Program-made: the position numbers and the translations under genes
Notes under the pieces: generated by a model
Told to the model about the DNA's origin: nothing
What the model saw: the letters and a program-made list of their open reading frames with translations, nothing else
Database searches by the model: none
Source: a virus
Direction: 5' to 3' (one strand)
Length of the DNA: 32,364 nucleotides
IMG/VR virus record: IMGVR_UViG_3300035670_000850
Coordinates: 1-32,364 of that record
Part shown: one piece after another, positions 14,503-20,816 of the stretch
Layout: every line of letters begins with the position of its first letter
How positions within the stretch are numbered: position 1 is the first letter of the stretch

Positions 14503-14775
14503 ATGAACATCCTCGAAGAAGCAGACTTCCTCATCAACGGCCAACGCCAAGACGACTACGGGCATCCGCTCGACGACTTCAGTCGCACCGCCAAAATCTG
14601 GTCAGCCATTATCGGCATCCCCATCACCGCCGAGCAGGTCGCCCTGTGCATGGTGGGTGTCAAGATCAGCCGTGAATGCAACCTGCACAAAGAAGACAAC
14701 CTGATCGACGCAGCCGGATACCTCGGCACACTCCAGATGCTGATCGAAGAACAAGAACGACGGGACAACCTGTGA
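14503..14775 (+). CDS. DUF6378-like phage protein
   Basis: The 90-residue product matches the pattern of the DUF6378 family of small phage proteins: ILEEADFLINGQRQDDYGHPLDDF at the start, then AEQVALCMVGVKISRE, then HKEDNLIDAAGYLGTLQML. The family is common in actinophages and other phages. Its conserved acidic and histidine residues suggest a nucleotide-related role, but no activity is established. It has overlapping neighbours on both sides or one-base gaps. Confidence 0.7.
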   Translation: MNILEEADFLINGQRQDDYGHPLDDFSRTAKIWSAIIGIPITAEQVALCMVGVKISRECNLHKEDNLIDAAGYLGTLQMLIEEQERRDNL

Positions 14776-14999
14776 TCTGGCTCATCCTGTATCTCGCCTG
14801 CGTCATCTACACGTTCCCGAAAGCCGTCAAAGTGCTAGTCAAACATAACGACGAATACGGCTACGGCGACGAAATGGACTATGTGCTGATCGGCCTACTT
14901 GCAATCGCACTCAGCGCAGCATTCCCAGTCTGCATCGCGGCATATCTTGTCTACCGATACGTCAAACGAGTCGAACGCAAAGAAGGACTAGACCGATGA
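14772..14999 (+). CDS. Small two-span membrane protein
   Basis: GTG 14772 overlaps the preceding stop (GTGA). The 75-residue product has an N-terminal hydrophobic helix (IWLILYLACVIYTF) and a second one (YVLIGLLAIALSAAFPVCIAAYLVY), separated by a polar loop, with a basic C-terminus (KRVERKEGLDR). No family is recognised. It could serve in envelope modification or membrane tethering of the replication machinery. Confidence 0.6.
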   Translation: MIWLILYLACVIYTFPKAVKVLVKHNDEYGYGDEMDYVLIGLLAIALSAAFPVCIAAYLVYRYVKRVERKEGLDR

Positions 15000-15166
15000 C
15001 CCACGCAGCCGTCTGCTTGAAATGCCAACACCTCGTCAAACACAACCCAAAACAACTCGAAGGCTGCCGATGCGACCCAGACGCACCAACCTGGATCGCC
15101 ATCACCCAAGACGGCCGACTCCTCACCATGAGCCACGCCAACTACGCTGAACTCTCCGATGAGTAA
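14996..15166 (+). CDS. Small zinc-finger-like protein
   Basis: The 56-residue product has two cysteine pairs (CLKC at residues 7-10 and CRC near 24-26), suggesting a small metal-binding knuckle, followed by a strand-rich end (WIAITQDGRLLTMSHANYAEL). The ATG overlaps the previous stop (ATGA). Similar small Cys-pair proteins are common in actinophage early regions and are of unknown function. Confidence 0.6.
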   Translation: MTHAAVCLKCQHLVKHNPKQLEGCRCDPDAPTWIAITQDGRLLTMSHANYAELSDE

Positions 15167-15245
15167 CGGACAACGCCAACCCTGCCCATGCAACCCACAC
15201 CCCCACCCCTGGTGCGGAGACAGAGGAATAGAAGACGATGACTGA
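15159..15245 (+). CDS. 28-residue Cys/His/Pro microprotein
   Basis: ATG 15159 lies inside the end of the previous gene, and the stop overlaps the next start. The peptide carries CPCNPHPHPWC, three Cys and two His in 11 residues, enough to bind one metal. Start and stop overlaps at both ends fit the operon's chain pattern. No clear ribosome-binding site is seen, so translation would depend on coupling. Confidence 0.4.
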   Translation: MSNGQRQPCPCNPHPHPWCGDRGIEDDD

Positions 15246-15465
15246 CCCAATATCCGACTACATCGAAGCACAAGCACAAGCCCACGTCACCGCCTACGTC
15301 ATCGTCGCCACCACAGAAACCCTCACCGGCGAACAATCATTCTGGGTCGCCTGCCAAACCAACCAAACCGCCTCAACCACCCTCGGCCTCCTCGAATCAG
15401 CTAGCGCAGCAGAAAAACTACGAATCGCCAAACTGTTCATCGCCAACGACGACGACACCGACTAA
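15238..15465 (+). CDS. Small hypothetical protein
   Basis: The 75-residue product (MTDPISDYIEAQAQAHVTAYVIVATT...) ends in an acidic NDDDTD tail. It contains a likely strand-helix-helix arrangement and no known motif. AGAGGA about nine bases upstream supports the ATG. It ends the chain of overlapping small genes; a 38-base gap with AAGGAGG then leads to the HTH pair. Confidence 0.6.
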   Translation: MTDPISDYIEAQAQAHVTAYVIVATTETLTGEQSFWVACQTNQTASTTLGLLESASAAEKLRIAKLFIANDDDTD

Positions 15466-15503
15466 CCTCAACCCACCCCAACTCACAACGCAAAGGAGGC
15501 GTC

Positions 15504-15746
15504 ATGAGAAAACGCAACGAACGGTATCTCCCCGTCCAACCCCTACTCAAGCTCTTCCCACCCGGAACAAGCGACGGAATGATCGCCGACACATTCGGCA
15601 TCGCACGAACATCCATCGTCCGATGGCGCAACCAACCAAACATCTGCATCAATGAATACGACGCCGACCGATACGCAATCACCCTCGGCCTACACCCAAT
15701 CGAAATCTGGGACAACTGGCTACAACTCGACGAGATCGCATCATGA
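15504..15746 (+). CDS. HTH DNA-binding protein A of a tandem pair
   Basis: This 80-residue protein has a helix-turn-helix with the segment DTFGIARTSIVRWRN and the C-terminal signature LGLHPIEIWDNW, a combination typical of actinobacterial phage-like HTH regulators. The recognition helix is basic. It is paralogous to the next gene: both share MRK at the start, IVRWRN in the middle and HPxEIWxNW at the end. AAGGAGG is well placed before the ATG. It may act as a repressor or replication-control protein. Confidence 0.78.
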   Translation: MRKRNERYLPVQPLLKLFPPGTSDGMIADTFGIARTSIVRWRNQPNICINEYDADRYAITLGLHPIEIWDNWLQLDEIAS

Positions 15747-15985
15747 GAAAAAACAAGGCATACTGCTTCCCCGCCCGCAACCTGCTGGAGAAGCTCGGCA
15801 TCGATCAAGATTCCAGACTGCTCGCAGAAATCGTCGGCGTAGAACGAGCCACCATCGTCCGATGGCGCAACACAGGCTCCAACTTCACCTGGTTCCAAGC
15901 CGATGAAATCGCAGTACGCCTCGGCTACCACCCGATGGAAATCTGGCCTAACTGGATCGACGAATCATTGAAAGCAGCATCATGA
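15743..15985 (+). CDS. HTH DNA-binding protein B of a tandem pair
   Basis: The 80-residue product is a diverged duplicate of the preceding gene, identical in length and collinear: EIVGVERATIVRWRN in the HTH and LGYHPMEIWPNW near the end. The recognition-helix neighbourhood differs (ERAT versus ARTS), so the two may bind different sites or form a heterodimer. It starts in an ATGA overlap with its partner. Their position just upstream of the replicase suggests control of replication or early transcription. Confidence 0.78.
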   Translation: MRKNKAYCFPARNLLEKLGIDQDSRLLAEIVGVERATIVRWRNTGSNFTWFQADEIAVRLGYHPMEIWPNWIDESLKAAS

Positions 15986-16170
15986 AGTTCAAGCACACCC
16001 AAGCCTCACAAGCAGGAACACAAACCCTGTGGAGCTGCGCCTACTGCGGATCAGTCATCTGCATCCCCAGCGGTCGAGGCAAACCACACGGAAACTGCCC
16101 ATCCTGCGACCGGAACGACTGGTCACAAGTAGAAGCACCGATCGCCATGTTCGACAAGGAAACAGCATGA
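15982..16170 (+). CDS. Zinc-ribbon protein
   Basis: This 62-residue protein has CAYC (about residues 19-22) and CPSC (about 39-42), separated by a basic GRGKPHGN loop, the layout of a four-cysteine zinc ribbon. Such small ribbons bind nucleic acid or act as protein adaptors. It overlaps the HTH gene upstream and the replicase gene downstream, both by four bases. A role with the replicase is inferred from this position only. Confidence 0.7.
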   Translation: MKFKHTQASQAGTQTLWSCAYCGSVICIPSGRGKPHGNCPSCDRNDWSQVEAPIAMFDKETA

Positions 16171-18281
16171 CCAACAGAATGCTCCAAGCCGCGCTCAGCT
16201 ACGCCCAACTCGGCATCCGAGTCATCCCCATCAAACCAGGCATGAAATACCCGCCCATCAACGAATGGCAAAACCAAGCCACCACCAACCCCGACACCAT
16301 CACCGAATGGTGGAACGACACCTACCACGGCTACGGCATCGGCATCGCCACAGGACGCACAACCAACGGCCACATCTTCGTCCTCGACGTCGATGATCGA
16401 GACGAATACAAAGGCTCCGACACCCTCCACGACCTCGAACAAACCTACGGACAACTCCCCGAAACCGTCGAAGCCACCACCGGCACAGGCGGACGCCACC
16501 TCTACTACTACAGCCCCACCGAAATCCGAAACAACGCAGGCACACGCCTCGGCAAAGGACTCGACATCAGAGGCGAAGGAGGCCAAGTCCTCGCCGACCC
16601 AACCCTCCACCCAAACGGCCGACCCTACACCTGGAACATCGGACAATCCCCACACGACCGCAAACCAGCCCACGCCCCTGATTGGTTGATCCAGCTCCTC
16701 ACCAAACAACCCGAACCCATCAAACCACCCACCACACCCGACACCTTCCTCAACGACCCCACAACCCCCTCAGCCCGCTACAACGCCGAAACCACATGGG
16801 AACAACTCCTCATCCCCGACGGCTGGACACTCGTCAAAACAGACCGACACGGCGAACAACACTGGACACGCCCAGGCAAAGACCCACGCGAAGGCACCTC
16901 AGCCACCATCGGACACAACGGCAACGACGCCCTCATCGTCTTCACCAGCGCAATCCCCTGGCTCCCAGAAGGCGGCTACAACCGATTCGGCTACTACGCA
17001 GCCCGACACCACAACGGCGACTGGAAACAAGCCGCCCACACCTACCTCCAAACCCAACCCACCCAACCCAACCAACCCCCAACCCAAACCACCCCAGACG
17101 AACTCCACAACATGCTCATCAACTGGCACGACTTCTGGCAAGGAGAACACACCACAGAAGACTGGATCGCCAAACCCCTCATCGCCCGAGGCAGACAAAC
17201 CGCCCTCTTCGCAGGAGCCAAAACAGGCAAATCCTGGATCACCCTCAACATCACCGCAGCCCTCGCAACCGGCAAACCCATCCTCGGTCAACCCCCCCAA
17301 CCACCAGTCCACACCCTCTACCTCGACTACGAAATGACCCAAGCCGACCTCATGGAACGCCTCGAACAATTCGGCTACACCGAAGACGACGACTACTCCC
17401 ACCTCCACTACGCCCTCATCCCATCCCTCCCCCCACTCAACACCTACGAAGGAGCCACAGCCCTCACCAAACTCTGCGAACTCACCAAAGCCGAAGTCGT
17501 CATCATCGACACCACCGGCAGAGCTATTGAAGGCGAAGAAGACAAAGCCGACTCCTACCGAGCCTTCGCCCGAACCACAGGCCTCGCATTGAAGAAAGCT
17601 GGCATCGCCCTCGTCCGAACCGACCACGCAGGCAAAAAAGTCGGCCAAGGACAACGAGGCTCCTCAGCCAAAAACGACGACGTAGACATCGTCTATCGCC
17701 TCGACAAGACCGACGAAGGCGTCCGGCTCGTCCGAACCCACTCACGCATCAGCTGGTGCCCCGAAAAGGTAGACCTCATCGTCGAAGACTTTGACGACAT
17801 CACCACCATCCGATACAAAGCCCCCAGCAACCGAGGCTTCACCGCCCAAGCCATCGACCTCGCCCGACGCCTCGACCAACTCGGCTACCCCCTCGACCTA
17901 GGGGTGAATGAAACCATCAAACTGGCCAAAGAGCAGGGCATCACCCTCGGACGAAAGACCCTCGTCTCCGAGGCGATCCGATGCCGAAAGCAACCCAAAC
18001 CAGACCCACTTGAGGTGGTTCCCACTTTTGACCCCTCTCACGGGAACCACCTGAAAACGGGAACCACTTGGGAACCACCTCGGGAACCACTTGGGAACCA
18101 CCTCACCAAACCCAGCGCGCATAAGGGAACCACCCCACCCCCCTATAGGGGGGTGGTGGTTCCCATGCCCGACCCTGATGACTTGTCATACAATTCAGAA
18201 ACGGGAACCACCCCCCATAATTCGTTCCAATCGGATCACATCGACCCAACCGACCCCGACCATCTCGACCCCCTCTGGTAG
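16167..18281 (+). CDS. Prim-pol / RecA-like ATPase fusion (replicative primase-helicase)
   Basis: ATG 16167 gives 704 residues. Residues 1-190 match the bifunctional primase/polymerase (AEP) domain: GIRVIPIKPGMKYPP, FVLDVDDRD with metal-binding Asp74 and Asp76, and TTGTGGRHLYYY with His111. From about residue 330 a RepA/DnaB-like RecA-fold ATPase follows, with Walker A GAKTGKS (350-356), Walker B VVIIDTTG (Asp448), RTDHAGKK (484-491) and RGSSAKNDD. It should prime and unwind phage DNA. The last roughly 90 residues are low complexity because their DNA is built of iterons. Codons are extremely C/A-rich with few G bases on this strand. Confidence 0.9.
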   Translation: MTNRMLQAALSYAQLGIRVIPIKPGMKYPPINEWQNQATTNPDTITEWWNDTYHGYGIGIATGRTTNGHIFVLDVDDRDEYKGSDTLHDLEQTYGQLPETVEATTGTGGRHLYYYSPTEIRNNAGTRLGKGLDIRGEGGQVLADPTLHPNGRPYTWNIGQSPHDRKPAHAPDWLIQLLTKQPEPIKPPTTPDTFLNDPTTPSARYNAETTWEQLLIPDGWTLVKTDRHGEQHWTRPGKDPREGTSATIGHNGNDALIVFTSAIPWLPEGGYNRFGYYAARHHNGDWKQAAHTYLQTQPTQPNQPPTQTTPDELHNMLINWHDFWQGEHTTEDWIAKPLIARGRQTALFAGAKTGKSWITLNITAALATGKPILGQPPQPPVHTLYLDYEMTQADLMERLEQFGYTEDDDYSHLHYALIPSLPPLNTYEGATALTKLCELTKAEVVIIDTTGRAIEGEEDKADSYRAFARTTGLALKKAGIALVRTDHAGKKVGQGQRGSSAKNDDVDIVYRLDKTDEGVRLVRTHSRISWCPEKVDLIVEDFDDITTIRYKAPSNRGFTAQAIDLARRLDQLGYPLDLGVNETIKLAKEQGITLGRKTLVSEAIRCRKQPKPDPLEVVPTFDPSHGNHLKTGTTWEPPREPLGNHLTKPSAHKGTTPPPYRGVVVPMPDPDDLSYNSETGTTPHNSFQSDHIDPTDPDHLDPLW
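18014..18212. repeat. Iteron array, nine copies of GGGAACCAC(C/T), candidate replication origin
   Basis: Forward copies of GGGAACCACC or GGGAACCACT start at 18042, 18059, 18070, 18082, 18093, 18125 and 18203. Reverse copies lie at 18014-18023 and 18155-18164. Copies 18059-18081 and 18082-18104 form an exact tandem repeat of a 23-base double unit, so spacing alternates 11 and 12 bases, close to one helix turn. The array lies in the coding 3' end of the replicase gene. Clustered, helically phased iterons beside a replication initiator gene are a standard origin design. Confidence 0.75.
18125..18164. promoter_or_regulatory. Large GC-rich palindrome within the iteron array
   Basis: Two oppositely oriented iterons (18125-18134 and 18155-18164) are joined by C6-TATA-G6. 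The arms are 18125-18143 and 18148-18164, a 17-bp near-perfect stem with a two-base bulge around a TATA loop. The inner 20 bases, CACCCCCCTATAGGGGGGTG (18137-18154 plus flanks), are symmetric. It could extrude as a cruciform, or bind a dimeric initiator, or stop transcription after the replicase gene. Confidence 0.7.
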
Positions 18282-18287
18282 CCCCCC

Positions 18288-18593
18288 ATGCCCATCCACC
18301 GCCCCTGCCTCACCTGCCATCGACTCACCATCAACCCACGACGCTGCGACACCTGCCAAGCCACCTGGCAAGCCCAGCGACCCAAGCCCTACCGACCCCA
18401 CTACCGAGGCAACTACGCAGCCCGAGCCAAGGCGGTGAGGGAGACGGCCACCCAATGCTGGATATGTGGCGAAGGCGCACGAGTGGACGACCCTTGGACA
18501 GCCGATCACGTCCACCCAGGCGACACTTCACCAGACGCCCTACTCCTCCCAGCCCACCGCACCTGCAACTCTCGTCGCGGGAATCGCGCATGA
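18288..18593 (+). CDS. HNH endonuclease next to terminase
   Basis: This 101-residue protein has an N-terminal zinc knuckle pair (CLTC near 7-10, CDTC near 20-23) and an HNH core: CWICGEG, TADHVHPGD (catalytic His region), LLPAHRTCNSRRGNR. Small HNH enzymes encoded beside the terminase in HK97-like cos phages are needed for DNA end processing and head packaging. Its location directly before terS fits that role, so a cos site close by is expected. A homing role is less likely in this position. Confidence 0.85.
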   Translation: MPIHRPCLTCHRLTINPRRCDTCQATWQAQRPKPYRPHYRGNYAARAKAVRETATQCWICGEGARVDDPWTADHVHPGDTSPDALLLPAHRTCNSRRGNRA

Positions 18594-18618
18594 CCCCCCA
18601 CCGGCAGTCTCGGGGGGT
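18593..18618. promoter_or_regulatory. C6/G6 hairpin after HNH gene, candidate cos region
   Basis: ACCCCCC (18593-18599) and GGGGGGT (18612-18618) form a 7-bp stem with a 12-base loop, right at the HNH stop codon. The noncoding stretch from 18594 to 18710 continues with G tracts (GGGG, GGGGG) that could also form a G-quadruplex. Cohesive-end sites of cos phages often lie between the HNH and terS genes, so this is the best candidate region. The cut itself cannot be seen. Confidence 0.4.
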
Positions 18619-18710
18619 GGGGTCGGACTGGGGGCGCGCAGACGCCTATGACCTATGCCGTTGCACGACACGGGCGGGGTTGGTGGACGGGGTACGGCTA
18701 CCCTTGTGGA

Positions 18711-19253
18711 ATGGCAACGAAGTCAACGGGTGTGGGTCGCGGGAACAAGGCCGAGCCGGTCGAGCGTCGTCGAGCCAGGGGCGCACGGATTCGGAACGGT
18801 TTGGCTGCTGCGCCGATGCCTGGTTCAGCGTTAGCGACCGTCGACCTGGACGAGCTGCCGGAGCCGCCGGTGGAGTTGGGGGATGTTGGGGCTGCGTATT
18901 GGGTGACGTATTGGGCGGCTGGTCGTCGGCATTTGTCGGAGCTGCACGACGCCCCGCTGATGACGAGGTTGTGTCGGAACTTCGACAAGATCGCCGAGTT
19001 GGAGGCGTGGCTTGGGGACGATGTGGAGCGTCGCTGGTATGTGTCTCCGAATGGGCAGGTTGTGACGCATCCGGCGGTGAAGCAGATCGAGCAGATGGAT
19101 GCTCAGAACACAGCCTGGATGTCGCTGCTGGGGTTCACGCCGAGCGACCGTGCCAGGTTGGGGTTGGCGGAGATAAGGGTTGCGAATGAGCTTGATGCCT
19201 TCAGGAAGCGTAAGGCCAACGTGGTCGACGGCGAGGTTGTCTCAGAAGTCTGA
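18711..19253 (+). CDS. terS: Terminase small subunit (P27-like)
   Basis: The ATG at 18711 gives 180 residues. It resembles P27-family small terminases: a basic Gly/Arg N-terminus (GRGNKAEPVERRRARGARIRNG), PEPPVELGDVGAAYWVTYWAAGRR, a helical centre (LMTRLCRNFDKIAELEAWL) and a conserved C-terminal helix (GFTPSDRARLGLAEIRVANELDAF). It recognises phage DNA and recruits the large subunit. An in-frame ATG at 18648 would add 21 residues without a better ribosome-binding site. The C-terminus overlaps the beginning of terL. Confidence 0.85.
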   Translation: MATKSTGVGRGNKAEPVERRRARGARIRNGLAAAPMPGSALATVDLDELPEPPVELGDVGAAYWVTYWAAGRRHLSELHDAPLMTRLCRNFDKIAELEAWLGDDVERRWYVSPNGQVVTHPAVKQIEQMDAQNTAWMSLLGFTPSDRARLGLAEIRVANELDAFRKRKANVVDGEVVSEV

Positions 19254-20655
19254 CGGTTTGCTGGTTGCTGATTTCGCTTCGACGTTTCTGCATGTGTCGA
19301 AGGGTGTGAGGGCTGGGGAGGCGTTGGTGTTGACGGACTGGCAGCGTGAGTTGTTGGTGTCATTGTTTGAGCGTCGGGCTGACGGGATGCTCCGCTATCG
19401 ACGCAGCCTGATCGGTCTGGGCAGGAAGAACGGCAAGTCGCTTATCGGGTCGCTGATTGCGCTGTATGGGTTGATTGAGGGTGAGCCTGGGGCTGAGGTG
19501 TATTCGGCGGCTGGCGATAGGCAGCAGGCGAGGGTGGTGTTCAATGAGGCTCGCTGGCAGGTGCAGCAGTCGGCTGCGTTGTCGGGTGTGTGCAAGGTGT
19601 ATCGGGACGCGATTGAGGTGCCGTCGACTGGGGCGGTGTATCGGGTGCTGTCATCGGATGCGAAACTTCAGCAAGGCCTCAACCCATCAACGGTGATATT
19701 CGATGAGTTGCATGTGCAGCCGAATGATGACTTGTGGGATGCGTTGACGTTGGCGTCGGGTGCGAGACGTGACCCGATGATTGTGGCTATCACGACGGCT
19801 GGGCATGACTTGGACACGATTTGTGGGCGGCTGTATACCTACGGTCGGCGCATCATCGCAGGCGACCAGGACGATGAGCGGTTCGGGTTCTTCTGGTGGG
19901 AAGCACCCGAGGGCTGTGCCACGCATGATCGGGATGCGTGGCTGGCTGCGAACCCGAACTTGGCTGAGGGTTTGTTGTCGTTGGAGGACATGGAGATCAG
20001 CATGAACCAGACGGCCGAGATCGCGTTCAGGCGATACCGGTTGAACCAATGGGTTCGGACTGAGGGCGAATCGTGGCTACCCGCCGGTGCGCTTGACCAA
20101 TGCATCTCCGACCTCGAGCTGGACAAAGACCTGCCCGTGTTCGTCGGGATCGACATGGCGTTGAAGCATGACTCGATTGCGGTGGTGACGGCACAGCCAC
20201 AGCCATCGGGTCGCATTGTGTGTCGGGCGAAGATTTGGCATCCTGACGCTCACGCGATGGATGTGTCGGCTGTGGAGGCGTATTTGCGTGACTTGAATCG
20301 TGAGTGGCAGGTGATGGAGTTCGCCTATGACCCTGCGTTCTTTCAGCGTTCAGCTGAGGCGTTGGCTGATGACGGGTTGAACATGGTGGAGTTCCCGCAG
20401 TCCACAGCCCGCATGGTGCCAGCGTGTGGGACACTCTATGAGATGATCGTGAATGGCACGTTGGCTATCAACGCTGACCCGATGTTTATCGATCAGATGT
20501 TGAGTCCGGCGCAACGTCAAACCGACACGGGTTGGCGTTTGTCGAAAGGTAAGTCGAAGCGCAAGATTGACGCTGCTATCGCGACGGCGTTGGCGGTTGA
20601 TCGTGCGACTCGAAGGCAGGAAGTCGCCCCGACCCCTGGGTTCTTTGTAGTCTAG
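19186..20655 (+). CDS. terL: Terminase large subunit
   Basis: This protein is about 489 residues and combines the packaging ATPase and nuclease. Walker A is GLGRKNGKS (77-85), Walker B VIFDELH (Asp173-Glu174), and the coupling region ITTAGHD follows. The RNase-H-like nuclease starts at VFVGIDMALKHDS (Asp323), with further acidic residues in AYDPAFF and a basic KGKSKRKID near the end. The beginning is uncertain: TTG 19180, ATG 19186, ATG 19195 and TTG 19237 are in frame inside the end of terS, and homology begins only around DGLLVADFASTFL. Codons here are G/T-rich, opposite to the replicase gene. Confidence 0.93.
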   Translation: MSLMPSGSVRPTWSTARLSQKSDGLLVADFASTFLHVSKGVRAGEALVLTDWQRELLVSLFERRADGMLRYRRSLIGLGRKNGKSLIGSLIALYGLIEGEPGAEVYSAAGDRQQARVVFNEARWQVQQSAALSGVCKVYRDAIEVPSTGAVYRVLSSDAKLQQGLNPSTVIFDELHVQPNDDLWDALTLASGARRDPMIVAITTAGHDLDTICGRLYTYGRRIIAGDQDDERFGFFWWEAPEGCATHDRDAWLAANPNLAEGLLSLEDMEISMNQTAEIAFRRYRLNQWVRTEGESWLPAGALDQCISDLELDKDLPVFVGIDMALKHDSIAVVTAQPQPSGRIVCRAKIWHPDAHAMDVSAVEAYLRDLNREWQVMEFAYDPAFFQRSAEALADDGLNMVEFPQSTARMVPACGTLYEMIVNGTLAINADPMFIDQMLSPAQRQTDTGWRLSKGKSKRKIDAAIATALAVDRATRRQEVAPTPGFFVV

Positions 20656-20669
20656 AGAGGATGCTCATC

Positions 20670-20816
20670 ATGCTGTTCTTCGAGTTGCTTGCCCTCACAC
20701 TCATCGCAGTTGGGGTATTCTTGATCTCAGTTCCAGTAGGCCTGATTTGTTCGGGTCTGATGGTGCTTCTATTGGTGTTCGCAGCAGAGCGTGGTGAGAG
20801 GAAGAAGTCGAAATAA
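20670..20816 (+). CDS. Small membrane protein between terL and portal
   Basis: ATG 20670 is preferred over ATG 20661 because GAGAGG lies nine bases upstream. It gives 48 residues. Most of it is a hydrophobic hairpin (LALTLIAVGVFLISVPVGLICSGLMVLLLVFAA) ending in a basic tail (ERGERKKSK). The stop overlaps the portal start (TAATG). Small membrane proteins at this position have no agreed function. It could anchor early head assembly to the membrane. Confidence 0.6.
   Translation: MLFFELLALTLIAVGVFLISVPVGLICSGLMVLLLVFAAERGERKKSK

Noticed and set aside
16682-17530. 282-codon + strand frame inside the replicase gene
   Set aside because: The translation is Arg/Pro/His/Thr-rich shadow sequence in another phase of a gene with known motifs.
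16899-17654. Long open frame (251 codons) on the - strand opposite the prim-pol/ATPase gene
   Set aside because: It is antisense to conserved ATPase motifs. Its composition (Gly/Val/Phe/Asp-rich) is what C-rich, G-poor codons give when read backwards, and no ribosome-binding site or domain is seen.
18014-18212. CRISPR array
   Set aside because: Repeats are only 10 bases, occur in both orientations and lack uniform spacers of usual length; no cas genes are present. The Cas4-like nuclease at 11563 fits the phage RecB exonuclease role.
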